A DNA stretch of 17,070 nucleotides. Origin: Chrysochromulina tobinii. Its lineage: Eukaryota > Haptophyta > Prymnesiales > Chrysochromulinaceae. The position numbers were made by a program, and so were the translations under genes. Each line of letters opens with the position of its first letter. Positions within the stretch are counted from its first letter, which is position 1. This document shows positions 1 through 7,284 of this stretch, in pieces. The stretch spans positions 1 through 17,070 of the forward strand of contig JWZX01000789.1 of the NCBI GenBank assembly GCA_001275005.1. The letters are read 5' to 3'. The notes beneath the pieces are model-generated. The model did not search any database and was not told the origin of the DNA. It saw nothing but the letters and a program-made list of their open reading frames with translations.

Positions 1-72
1 CGGTGGTGAGGGCGGCGGTGGCGAGGGCGGCGGGGGCGAGGGTGGTGGTGGTGATGGCGGCGGCGGCGATGG

Positions 73-108
<36 letters not shown>

Positions 109-118
109 TGGCGGAGGA
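1..118 (-). repeat. Ser-Pro-Pro-encoding triplet-type repeat
   Basis: GGCGGTGAG/GGCGGCGAG units on the plus strand encode (S-P-P-P)n on the minus strand. This is the tail after the fucolectin-like domain. A related repeat lies at about 840-1060 in the neighbouring coding frame. Confidence 0.85.
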
Positions 119-780
119 GGAGAAGAAAAGATGCGCACCTCGTGAAGATTGAGCGTGCGCCCTGTCCCGGGCAGCACGATGGTCACATAGGTTCCACTGA
201 GATCCCTCTGGCAGTCGAACGTAAACGGACCGGCCGTGGCTGGGACCATCTGATTACCCACGACGCACGCTTGCGACGTAGCTGAGTTGTAGTCTCCTGG
301 CGACGTACCGACCCATATTTGGAAGGGCGACAGGCGTTCCCCACAGCAGTCACCGCGATTCATGATCCACACAAGCCGCACAGCTTGTTGGCCGGAAATC
401 CGAATCGACAACCATGGATTGGCCACTCCCTGGTCGGAGTGGCACAAATCCGCTACTGTGGGTGAGATCTGGCCATTGATGCAGGACGAGGCGGGAAATG
501 CGCCGCCACAACAGGTGGAGCTCATGCTGGCACTCAGACTTGGGATCGCTGGCATGCTGGGGCTCTGGCATTCAACGCTCGCCATCCTGTCGAAGCTGAG
601 GAGGATAGCCAGCCAGACTCTCCATCGAGCAAAACCCGGCTGCGACCTTCCTCGCCGACTCCCACGTGCTCCTTGCGTCCCGTCTCGCATCGTGCACGAT
701 CGCAGTGCTCTATGCAGCCCCGCCAACCGAACGATGAGGCCAGCCATCGCAAAGAAGACCAGGCAAGCGAATCGACCCAT
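1..780 (-). CDS. Secreted fucolectin-like (FTP / F5-8C) domain protein with Ser-Pro-rich tail, 3' end outside window
   Basis: Read on the minus strand from the ATG at 780, the frame is open to the window edge. Residues about 50-71 (Arg-rich, then WLAILLSF) look like a signal segment. Residues about 97-219 match the fucolectin/tachylectin-4/pentraxin (FTP) type of discoidin fold: DLCHSDQG and NPWLSIRI near 111-128, the hallmark NRGDCCGERLSPFQIWVG at 141-158, and RYVTIVLPG-like TYVTIVLPG then NLHEVRIF at the end. This fold binds fucose-type glycans, usually with Ca2+, so a secreted or surface lectin is likely. The domain is followed directly by a Ser-Pro-Pro-rich stretch (positions 1-118), probably a hydroxyproline-type extended linker leading to further domains. 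The frame also stays open upstream to about 1271, so this may be the C-terminal half of the neighbouring protein and the start at 780 is not certain. The lectin call is secure; the gene boundary is not. Confidence 0.75.
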
Positions 781-1685
781 CTCGCCTTGGAGAGCGGTGG
801 CCTTCCATCCCGTGGCTGCAGAGTAGGCATGCGTGTGTAAGGTGGCGCCTTGGGGCGGCGGCAGCGAACTCGGCGGGGGCGACGAGGGGGGGTGCATCGG
901 CGTCGGCGGTGGCGAAGGCCGCGGTGGCGAGGGTGCGGACGGTGGCGCCAGCGGCGGAGGGGGCGTTGACTTTGGCGATTGCGGCGAGGGCGTGCCGGCC
1001 GAGATGCTGCCAGGAGTGGGCGGCATCGTTGGAGGCGATGGAGGCGGGAGAACCAACGGCGGCGGCGCGATCACGTCACGGGGACCGCAGTCGGAGCAAT
1101 CATCGCCGAACGCGCAGTTTCCAGACTCGGCGCACGGGCCACCATCGTCGCACGAACTTTCGCTGCCCCATGTCGTAAAGAGCGCGCACCGAATGATGTG
1201 CCCCCCGGGGGGCGAGGGCGGCGACAGCGGCGGCGACGGAGGCGACGGAGGCACAGGCGGAGTGGGAGGGGGGGGGGAGGCGGAGCCTGAGGCGAAAGTG
1301 GAGGCATGCGCGGAGCAGCAAGCAGCGAAATCATCGGCGATTGCGCGAACGGCGAGAAGGGCGGGAGTGGCGGCGGCATCATGTAACGAGGGCAACAATA
1401 CTCCGTACAAAAGGAGGTCGCTGTCAGGGGCGCTCCAATGGCGAGCGCAGTCGGCGTGATAGTGCACGCCTGGTTGTCGCCGCAATTCGACGGAAAGTTG
1501 GGCGAGCGATTGCAGTTGGGCGAGCTAGGATCGACGGCGCAAGAGCCGGAGGAGACGGTAAAGGAGGTGTCCTGTGCGTCGGCGATGCTCACCATCATGA
1601 CGAGGAAGATGATCCGGGCGAGCCGAGGCACGGAACCGACGCTGCAGCGTCGGCACGGTTCGGGGGTTACGAATGCGTACGCCAT
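781..1685 (-). CDS. Secreted Cys/Pro-rich protein, N-terminal part, frame broken at a 10-G run
   Basis: The ATG at 1685 opens a protein with a signal peptide (ARIIFLVMMVSIADAQ, residues about 23-38). A Cys-rich stretch follows, with RSPNFPSNCGDNQACTI (reminiscent of the start of a CUB domain, but too short to call one), then a proline-rich linker. Near 1268-1277 the good frame jumps: the original frame turns Arg-rich, while the frame shifted by one base gives PP(S/T)PP repeats. These lead into a Cys cluster with GDDCSDCGPR and then more Ser-Pro repeats down to about 844. With 11 instead of 10 C in the coding-strand run the two halves would join. No stop separates this frame from the lectin part below 780, so both may form one mosaic cell-surface protein. 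The alternative is a separate gene whose stop was lost. Haptophyte genomes often carry such Cys-Asp-Cys-Gly-Pro-Arg modules (recalled, not checked). Confidence 0.6.
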
Positions 1686-1914
1686 GTTTTACTCAGAGGG
1701 ACACGGGGACGCCAAACCACCGGTTGACTTCCTCCAGACGCCATTGCACCAACTTTTCTTCGACTTCCCAAGGGAACATCGCAATTTGGGTGAGAAGAGG
1801 CTTAATTAAATACTACCCTCCCTCCGAGCACGACACTGGGGATTCGTCGGGTCCCGAGAGGGCGCCAACTGTTCAAAGTCCAGAGGCGCTAATTCCGCTG
1901 CAAGGTCGTGAAAG
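1686..1914. promoter_or_regulatory. Divergent 5' region between the secreted protein and ferredoxin
   Basis: These 229 bases separate two divergent starts (1685 minus, 1915 plus). They are less GC-rich than the flanks (CTTAATTAAATACTACC near 1800), and I see no coding potential or clear TATA box at a fixed distance. A bidirectional promoter is inferred from layout only. Confidence 0.45.
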
Positions 1915-2422
1915 ATGCTCCCATTTCCTTTCTTGCTGCGCGCGGCGCCGAGCATAGCTCGCGCCTCGTCATGGCGCTTACGACCGCCGGCCCTCGCTGG
2001 TTCGCGAGTGCGACCGCTTTGCGCGCCGGCGGCGGAGCGCATCACCATCACCTTTGTGGAGGCTGGCGAGGACGTGGTCGTCGAGGCGCAGGTCGGCAAG
2101 AGCATCCTCGAGGTCGCGCAGGAAAACGAGATCGACCTCGAGGGCGCGTGCGACGGCTCAATGGCCTGCTCCACGTGCCACGTTGTCTTCGAGCAGAAGC
2201 ACTTTGACGTGCTGCCGAAGCCCGAGGAGGAGGAGGAGGACATGCTCGACTTGGCGTTCGGCCTGACGGACACGTCGCGGCTCGGCTGCCAGATCAAGGT
2301 ACGCGCGCGCCGCACGCAGACCGTGCGCACGCCGATCTGAACCCGCCGGTGCCGGCCCGCGCCTTTGGCAGGTCGCGCCGTCGCAAGACGGCATGAAGCT
2401 CATCATCCCGGGCTCAGGCTGA
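1915..2422 (+). CDS. Mitochondrial-type [2Fe-2S] ferredoxin (adrenodoxin/Yah1 family), two exons
   Basis: Exon 1 is 1915-2298 and exon 2 is 2372-2422, giving 144 aa. Residues 1-40 form a basic, Arg/Ala/Ser-rich mitochondrial presequence. The ferredoxin domain starts at about [11 protein letters not shown] (41-51). Cluster ligands are Cys79, Cys85, Cys88 and Cys125 (C-X5-C-X2-C then C in SRLGC), with the family-typical segment [19 protein letters not shown]. Proteins of this family pass electrons from NADPH-adrenodoxin reductase to Fe-S cluster assembly, heme A synthesis or P450s in the matrix. Reading on past 2298 gives a basic tail ending at 2340, but the family needs another beta-strand there. 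Splicing GTACGC...GGCAG (73-nt intron, phase 0) restores [16 protein letters not shown], which matches the usual end with the Asp-Gly-Met core. The start is the only upstream in-frame ATG giving a targeting peptide. Confidence 0.93.
2299..2371 (+). other. Ferredoxin intron, 73 nt, GT-AG, phase 0
   Basis: The donor is GTACGCGCG after the Gln-Ile-Lys codons and the acceptor is CCTTTGGCAG. The first bases of the intron (CGCGCCGCACGCAGACCG) resemble the start of exon 2 (CGCGCCGTCGCAAGACGG), 14 of 18 identical. This is the same echo seen in other introns of the window. Confidence 0.85.
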
Positions 2423-3077
2423 GACGAGACGGCGCGCACGAGCGGCGTCTGCTGGCCGCGCTCATTGCTCCGAACGGCGCTCCGCTGGCCCGAGGTCGCT
2501 GGCGAGGTGCTCGGCTGGTCGACTCCGCAGACGAGCGGGCACGCGCGTGCACTAGGCCGCGCGCCCGCTCCGATACGGCGCCGTCCAGCCGGTCGCGGCA
2601 GCATGCAAGTGCTCATCACGGCGCCGTCCAGCCGGTCGCGGCTGGGCGACGCTGAAGGTGTGGCCGTGTGGGGCTGGTGAGGCCCTGTAGTGGCAGGCGG
2701 CGCGCGCGGTGGCAGACGAGCAGAGACCTCATCCGATACTTGAATTTATATGTAGCTACGTTTGGATTCGCCCGTCGGATCATTTTAGTTCATGCCAGCT
2801 ACGTACGGCGTTCGTTCGATTCACGGATTTCATAGGGTCCGGTTTTACCCAAGGGGGTAGGTTGACGGGATTAATATCTGGATTTGCACACAATCCTCAT
2901 ACCCTGATTTCAAACTCAGAGTGAACTGCAACACACCGCATCAGAGAGATCAACACGATATGGGAGGCCTGGTCGGCCGCTCGCTCCGCAGACCGCACGC
3001 TTGGGACGGGGGGTCGTCACAGGACACGCGCTTCTGCTCGGTGGGCTCGCGGCTCGGCTCTGCGGCACTCTGTCTGT
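2423..3077. other. Region between convergent ferredoxin and TPR genes
   Basis: No convincing gene. 2423-2700 is very GC-rich and holds a short element with direct repeats (2577-2642). 2720-2960 is AT-richer, with runs such as TTGAATTTATATG, and is probably 3' UTR or spacer. The small frames here show no domain or biased composition. Polyadenylation signals cannot be set. Confidence 0.5.
2577..2642 (+). mobile_element. 20-bp introner-like core between exact 23-bp direct repeats
   Basis: The 23 bases at 2577-2599 recur exactly at 2620-2642. Between them lies AGCATGCAAGTGCTCATCAC (2600-2619), identical to 3166-3185 and the reverse complement form of the core found at several intron ends. The layout resembles an insertion with a long target duplication. 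It is outside any coding sequence I can see. Confidence 0.7.
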
Positions 3078-5429
3078 CTACGTGAGGTCATCAGCGTCCT
3101 TAGCATCGGCGGGCACCTCAGCCGGCTCCTCACTTAGAGGCGCATCCGCATCCGGCACCTCGCCCAGCATGCAAGTGCTCATCACGACGCCCCCTCCACT
3201 CAGAGGCTCATCCGCATCCGGCACCTCGGCGGGCGCCTCGGCGGGTACCTCGCCCGGCGCCTCGGCGGGCACCTCGGCCGGCGGCCTTGGGGCGGCCACA
3301 CACAGCTCAATCAGCGCATCCTTCGCTGCGACCAGCTTCGCCTCGTCCTTCGCCTTCCTGATGGGTTTCGGCAGCAGCTCCGGCGGGAGATCGAGGTTGA
3401 GATACGCGGCGAACTCGTGCAGCTTCTTGATGGCGACGCGGATGTTGTACCTGATGAGGGATGCAATCATAGGTCATCAAGAGGTCATTGGATGATCATC
3501 CAGAGGCCATCCAGAGGCCATCCAGAGGCCCTCAAACGTGATGAGGGATGCAATCAAAGGTCATCAAGAGGTCATTGGATGATCATCCAGAGGCCATCCA
3601 GAGGCCCTCAAAAGGGCCTCAAACGTGATGAGGGATGCAATCAAAAGGCGAGCACGTACTCGGCCGTGAGCTCGGCGCATCTCGCCTGGAGCTCCGCCAC
3701 GCCCAGCAGCGCGAGTGCTCGGTTTTCTCGAAGCTGCTTCTCCTCCTTCGCTTTCGCGATCTCGACCCCGAGCCGCTCGAGCTCGTCCATGGCCGCGTGG
3801 TACCGACGGCGCGTCTCCTTCACCTGTGGGGAGATGGGGCGCCGTGGTGAGCGTTTGCATGCAAGGCAGGGCCGCGTGGTACCGACGGCGCGTCTCCTTC
3901 ACCTGATGAGGGTTGCAATCAGCATGCAATCAGGGAGGACATCCATTGCAATCAGAGAGGCAATCCAATCCAATCAGAGAGGCAAGCACAAGGTGCACTC
4001 AAGGTGTGAAGGCAAGGTGTGAAGGCAAGCACAAGGTGCAATCAAGTGCGGCGCGTCGTTCACACCTCCTTTTGGCTCTCCTTGACGAAGTTTCGTCGCT
4101 CCTCGAGCTGCTGCTCCAATATTCCCTGGTACCTGTGGGGAAAAGGGGTGGGTCGCGCGCCGTGGTGAGCACTCGCGTGCACCGGGTTCACAAGCAGAGG
4201 CCCACGTACACGTAGTAGGGCACCAGAGCCTGATGGCAATCGCAATCAGAGGCCCACGTACACGTAGTACGGCACCAGAGCCTGATGGCAATCGCAATCA
4301 GAGGCCCACGTACACGTAGTACGGCACCAGAGCTTCGAACGTCGTCGTGAGCTCCATCGCCATCCTCATCGACTTGCCACGCAGCTCCATCGCCTCCTCC
4401 GCCGCCTTCGCCGCCGACGCGCCGCCCTTGCCCTTCACCTGCTCCGCTGTCTGCTGCGCTTCCTCCGCCAGTGCCTTGGCCATCTCATAGGCGGCCAGCT
4501 TGGCAAGGTGGGCGGCGTTCTCCTGTTGCAGGCGCGCATGCTCCGCAATCAGACGCAATCAGACGCAATCAGACGCAATCAGACGCAATCAGACGCAATC
4601 AGACGCAATCACTCACCTGTTGCAGGCGCGCATGCTCCGCCTGGGTGTTGCGCTCGGCGTTGGCCAATTGCCGTTTGGCGCCATCCATCTTGACCTGTGC
4701 CAAAAAGGGAGGGGGGCGTCGTGGTGAGCACTTGCATGCAGGGCGGGGTGTGTGGCCAGCTGATGCTTGGCGTCATCAGGCGTCATCAGTGGTCATCAGT
4801 GGTCATCAGTGGTCATCAGTGGTCATCAGTGGCCTGACCTGCGCCTGCGTCATCGCGTCTCGCTCATTGTTGATGATCTCGATGCACTTTGGCACGCGCT
4901 CATCCACCTCCTCGTCCTCCTCCTCCTCGTCGCCAGAGCCCTGCGCATTGACGAAACTCGAGCGCAGCCGTCATCAACTGCAATCAGAGGTCATCAACTG
5001 CAATCAGAGATCATCAACTGCAATCAGAGGTCATCAATGCGCATTGACGAAACTCGAGCGCAGCCGTCACCGAGTGCCCGCGATTGCCTAATTTGGGGTG
5101 TACCTCCACAGCGAGGCATCCTCAGCGACAACCATCCTCGCAATCAGAGGTCATATATTGCAATCAGAGGTCATCAGCGACAACCATCCTCACAACTACC
5201 GCAGCCATCAGCGAGGCACTCAGCATGCAAATCACTCAGCGTGCAAATCACTCAGCATGCAAATCACCTGCCCCTTCCGCCACGCCGACGCGTCTTCCTC
5301 CTCCTCCTCCGCCGGCGCGGGCGCCGTCGCGGGCGCCGCCTCGACCTCCCCCGAGCTGCCGCCGCCGCCGCCGCCGCCACTGACGACCCCATTGCTCACA
5401 TCACCACTGTCGTCGCCGCTGCTGCTCGT

Positions 5430-5461
<32 letters not shown>

Positions 5462-6167
5462 GTGGCGGAGGAGGCGGCGGCGGCGGCGGCGGCGGCGCAC
5501 CGCTCCCGCTCCAGTGCGGCGCGAGGTGCGGCGGCGAAGCGCCGTTGCATGCAGCGAGCGACTTGCGCAGTGATGAAACCTCGGCCTCGCTCAGCGAGTG
5601 CTCAAAGGCGAGCGCCTGCTCGAAGGCCAGGCGCGCGCCGGCGAGGTTGCCCTTGCGCAGCTGCTCCTCCCCCGACGAGCTCAGCGACCGGTACAGCGCT
5701 CGCACATCGGCGAGCGGCGCGCCGGCGCCCACCTTGGTGCCGGTGCGTGGCATGCGCTCGAGCTTCTGCTGCACCTGCTTGAGGAGATCCTTGCGCTTGA
5801 AGCGCGAGAGCAGATCGCGCTCGCCCTTGGGTGGCTCCTTGGCCGACAGCTCCTGCTTCGCGCGCTCGTAGTACTCAAAGGCCTGCTGCAGGTTGCCGAG
5901 CTTGTCGTGCACGGCCGCGAGCTGATTGTAGCACAGCACGCACTCGGTCTTCGAGGGCGGCAGGTATCGCTGGTTGACCGAGAGCGCCTGCTCGAAGAGC
6001 GGCAGCGCCTCCGTAAACGCGCCGCTGTTGAGCTTCACGAGCCCCTCGGCGAAGAGCGACGACGCGATGCGCAGCGCATCGGACAGCTGCTTCGGCGTCG
6101 GCGAGGAGGGTGGGGGCTGCTGTTGCGTGCTGCTGCTCGCTTTTTGCTTGGGATTGGGCGAGTCCAT
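3078..6167 (-). CDS. TPR and coiled-coil protein, eight exons, 638 aa (model)
   Basis: Exons on the minus strand: 6167-5268, 5103-5071, 4940-4839, 4694-4617, 4522-4323, 4132-4066, 3823-3660, 3450-3078. All join in frame with GT-AG introns of 94-242 nt. Residues 28-107 hold tetratricopeptide-type helices (EALPLFEQALSVNQRYLPP, then LAAVHDKLGNLQQAFEYYERA), with a further TPR near 162-195 (GNLAGARLAFEQALAFEH), in the manner of kinesin light chains. A Pro tract, a Thr tract and a Gly tract follow (about 225-275), then Glu-rich sequence. The later exons are charged helices likely to form coiled coil (QLEERRNFVKESQKE, AKAKEEKQLRENRALALL), then a helical KKLHEFAAYLNLDLPPELL segment and an acidic Pro-Ala-Glu-Val repeat tail. 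A scaffold or adaptor role is inferred; I do not recognise the family. The 11-codon second exon is the weakest part. The start at 6167 is the first ATG before the TPRs. Confidence 0.75.
3152..3229 (-). mobile_element. In-frame reversed introner-like insertion in last TPR-gene exon
   Basis: The coding sequence for EVPDADEPLS is repeated as EVPDADAPLS with a 66-nt offset (22 codons). Between the copies is the reversed core (AGCATGCAAGTGCTCATCAC on plus, 3166-3185) with GACGCCCCC. It adds GGGVVMSTCMLG to the protein. A GT...AG pair flanks the 66-nt unit, but the acceptor (GGGCGAG) is poor. Confidence 0.65.
3451..3659 (-). repeat. TPR-gene intron 7 with duplicated blocks
   Basis: The intron runs donor GTACGTGCTCGCC to acceptor CCCTCATCAG, phase 2. 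It holds two long near-identical blocks, each with TGATTGCATCCCTCATCACG and GGCCTCTGGATGG repeats in transcribed orientation. The donor echoes the next exon (GTACAACATCCGCGTCGCC). Confidence 0.75.
3791..3905 (-). repeat. Exact 36-bp duplication of an exon 5' end around an introner-like core
   Basis: The start of exon 7 (the codons for VKETRRRYHAA) lies at 3791-3826 and again exactly at 3870-3905, offset 79. The 43 bases between carry the core at 3844-3863 and end on the coding strand in CTCCCCACAG, the acceptor used. The outer copy has its own possible acceptor (CCCTCATCAG), but its use would shift the frame because 79 is not a multiple of three. Confidence 0.85.
3944..4045 (-). repeat. Short repeats in TPR-gene intron 6
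   Basis: Plus-strand words GCAATCAGAGAGGCAA, AATCCAATCAGAGAGG and CAAGGTGTGAAGG repeat here. The intron spans 4065-3824 on the minus strand and also holds the duplicated exon start at its 3' end. Confidence 0.6.
4133..4190 (-). mobile_element. Introner-like intron end, TPR-gene intron 5
   Basis: The core variant GTGGTGAGCACTCGCGTGCA (4162-4181, plus) is followed toward the exon by a CCCC-rich tract and TTTTCCCCACAG on the coding strand. Exon 6 (YQGILEQQLEE) starts at 4132. Confidence 0.7.
4197..4334 (-). repeat. 52-bp tandem repeat spanning exon 5 end and intron 5 start
   Basis: About 2.6 copies with a 52-base period. Each copy has the exon end (GCTCTGGTGCC on the coding strand), the donor-like GTACTACGTGTACG, and CTGATTGCGATTGCCATCAG with an acceptor-like end. 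The unit is thus exon tail + donor + short TGATTGC spacer + acceptor. The copy at 4301-4334 is joined to the exon. Confidence 0.85.
4522..4640 (-). repeat. 25-bp exact exon duplication flanking a 10-bp tandem array (intron 4)
   Basis: The codons for AEHARLQQ occur at 4616-4640 (exon 4 end) and at 4522-4546 (intron end), offset 94, equal to the intron length. Between them is GTGAGTG followed by about six TCTGATTGCG units. The second copy's CAACAG serves as acceptor. Splicing gives ...EHARLQQ|ENAAHLAKL with one copy only. Confidence 0.9.
4695..4760 (-). mobile_element. Introner-like intron end, TPR-gene intron 3
   Basis: The core GTGGTGAGCACTTGCATGCA sits at 4721-4740 (plus), with GGGAGGGGGGCGTC beside it. 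On the coding strand the intron ends CCTTTTTGGCACAG at 4695. The intron segment just upstream (GATGACGCCAAGCATCAG) echoes the exon (GATGGCGCCAAACGGCAA). Confidence 0.75.
4771..4830 (-). repeat. 10-bp tandem array in TPR-gene intron 3
   Basis: Six copies of the CGTCATCAGG / GGTCATCAGT type, reading CTGATGACC in the transcribed orientation, near the donor GTCAGGCC. Confidence 0.85.
4942..5069 (-). repeat. 32-bp exact duplication around TGATTGC repeats (intron 2)
   Basis: The 32 bases at 4942-4973 recur exactly at 5038-5069 (offset 96). The spacer holds three TGATTGCAGTTGATGACC-type units. The inner copy ends in CAATGCGCAG, the acceptor for exon 3. My donor is GTGACGG at 5070, just outside the outer copy. 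Confidence 0.85.
5129..5267 (-). repeat. Repeats in TPR-gene intron 1
   Basis: Starting at the donor GTGATTTGCATG there are three copies of an 18-base GATTTGCATGCTGAGT-type unit (5221-5267). Further on come GAGGATGGTTGTCGCTGA twice and TGATTGCAATATATGACC-type units. DASLWR (5104-5119) echoes DASAWR from the end of exon 1. Confidence 0.75.
5367..5500 (-). repeat. Triplet tract encoding Pro, Thr and Gly runs
   Basis: Inside TPR-gene exon 1, GGC/GGT/GGA-type triplets on plus give a Pro run of about 17, GTC triplets give Thr, and GCC triplets give a Gly run. Such tracts commonly vary in length between alleles. The frame is kept across it. Confidence 0.85.
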
Positions 6168-7030
6168 GCTGCTCGCCTCCTCTGCGACGGAGCGGAGGCG
6201 CGGCTTTGCGCGGGCGGCGGCGAAACCTCCTTCTCAAGCGTGCACTGCTGCGCACTTGCGGACGAGCGGGCGCCCTCTCGAAGACTCCGATTCGGACGTT
6301 TCGCTCAAACTTGTCTCGGTCGTCTCGGGCCCAGACTGGAAGTCAGTTTCGTCGTGACGCTCACTAAGGACGGCTCCGCACCCCTCGGTCAACACAAGTA
6401 CTGAGTACTCGCTCTTTCGGGTCACTCCGATATGCTAATGAGGTCGGTCTAACGGTCTCTCCCTGTGGGGTGTTCCCTGTCGCAGGGCCCTGTCGCTTTA
6501 TCTGCCCCATGCTGAAACTGCGAGGGTCCGCCACCCCCCACGGAAAAGGTCGCCAAACACGGGGGCCGCTACAGTAACCTTCTCGACGACCGGCCGTTAT
6601 ACAAAACAGCACTCCTGTCAGAGATACACGACAGTACTACATGCATCATGCAGTCAGGAGTACCTCTGACCTCGAGCGTCTCGAGACTCTCTGTGAGGAC
6701 ACACTCAGTTGACACTCTCAGACTCGCACTCAAACTTGCACACACAAGATACGTCTAACGGATCTCCCTCGGAGATACGTCTAACGGATCTCCCTCGGAG
6801 ATACGTCTAACGGCTCTCCTCTGCGCGGCCCGGGACACACATTCGAGTTATGCATGTTGCGCGCCGTCTCGGGCGCGGCCCATCGGCTCGTCCGAAGCAC
6901 ACGTTAGGCGCCGTCTCGGGCGGTCATATTGCCGTATTCCATGGGCCGTATTTAGCGCACCACGTGCATCGGAGGGTAAGCTTCGAGCGGCAGCCCTTGG
7001 CTCAGATTACACCTCCAGAGCTCGATCAGA
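6168..7030. other. Long intergenic region upstream of TPR gene, no gene seen
   Basis: 6168-6370 is the 5' flank of the TPR gene. The rest shows no supported coding frame, tRNA or rRNA. It carries a 26-bp repeat at 6747-6823 and the inverted-type words GGAGTACCTCTGACCTCGAGCG. Moderate GC and lack of codon bias argue for spacer, or for an unrecognised noncoding transcript. Confidence 0.5.
6747..6823. repeat. 26-bp tandem repeat, three copies
   Basis: Units begin AGATACGTCTAACGGATCTC at 6747, 6773 and 6799. The first two are identical and the third diverges after CGG. Two further partial AACGGTCTC matches occur near 6451. Confidence 0.9.
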
Positions 7031-7108
7031 GCGAGCTCAGAGGGAGCTCGGAGCTCGCTCAGCTGAGCTGCGAGCTCAGAGGGAGCTCGGAGCTCGCTCA
7101 GCTGAGCT
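7031..7108. repeat. Exact 39-bp tandem pair rich in GAGCTC
   Basis: Copies at 7031-7069 and 7070-7108. Each has internal dyad words (GAGCTCGCTCAGCTGAGC), so it could fold. It lies just beyond the amine oxidase stop. Confidence 0.85.
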
Positions 7109-7110
7109 CG

Positions 7111-7284
7111 CTCTTCTGGGCAGGTCCGAGTTGACGCGAGCTCAGAGGGAGCTCAGAGGGAGCTCAGAGGGAGCTCAGAGGGAGCTCAGAGGGAGCTCAG
7201 AGGGAGCTCAGAGGGAGCTCAGAGGGAGCTCAGAGGGAGCTCAGAGGGAGCTCAGAGCTCTTCTGGGCAGGTCCGAGTTGACGC
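7111..7284 (-). repeat. 27-bp CDS-end duplication flanking an 11-bp array
   Basis: The codons around NSDLPRRA (7258-7284) are repeated exactly at 7111-7137. Between them are about 11 copies of GGAGCTCAGAG (7138-7257). The oxidase stop TGA (7241-7243) is supplied by the array, so the last residues (ALSSL) are repeat-derived. Confidence 0.9.

Noticed and set aside
833-1459. Gly-rich plus-strand open frame (208 aa)
   Set aside because: Complement of the Pro-rich coding repeat on minus; the minus strand has signal peptide and Cys motifs.
2299-2340. Unspliced ferredoxin C-terminus ([12 protein letters not shown])
   Set aside because: Lacks the conserved last strand, while splicing to 2372 restores it.
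5598-6404. Long plus-strand open frame (268 aa)
   Set aside because: Antisense to the TPR exon; Leu/Arg-rich composition is that of a shadow frame in GC-rich DNA.
6748-6830. 26-bp repeat as a replication origin or attachment site
   Set aside because: No supporting genes or DnaA/Rep-like context; three tandem copies alone are ordinary minisatellite.
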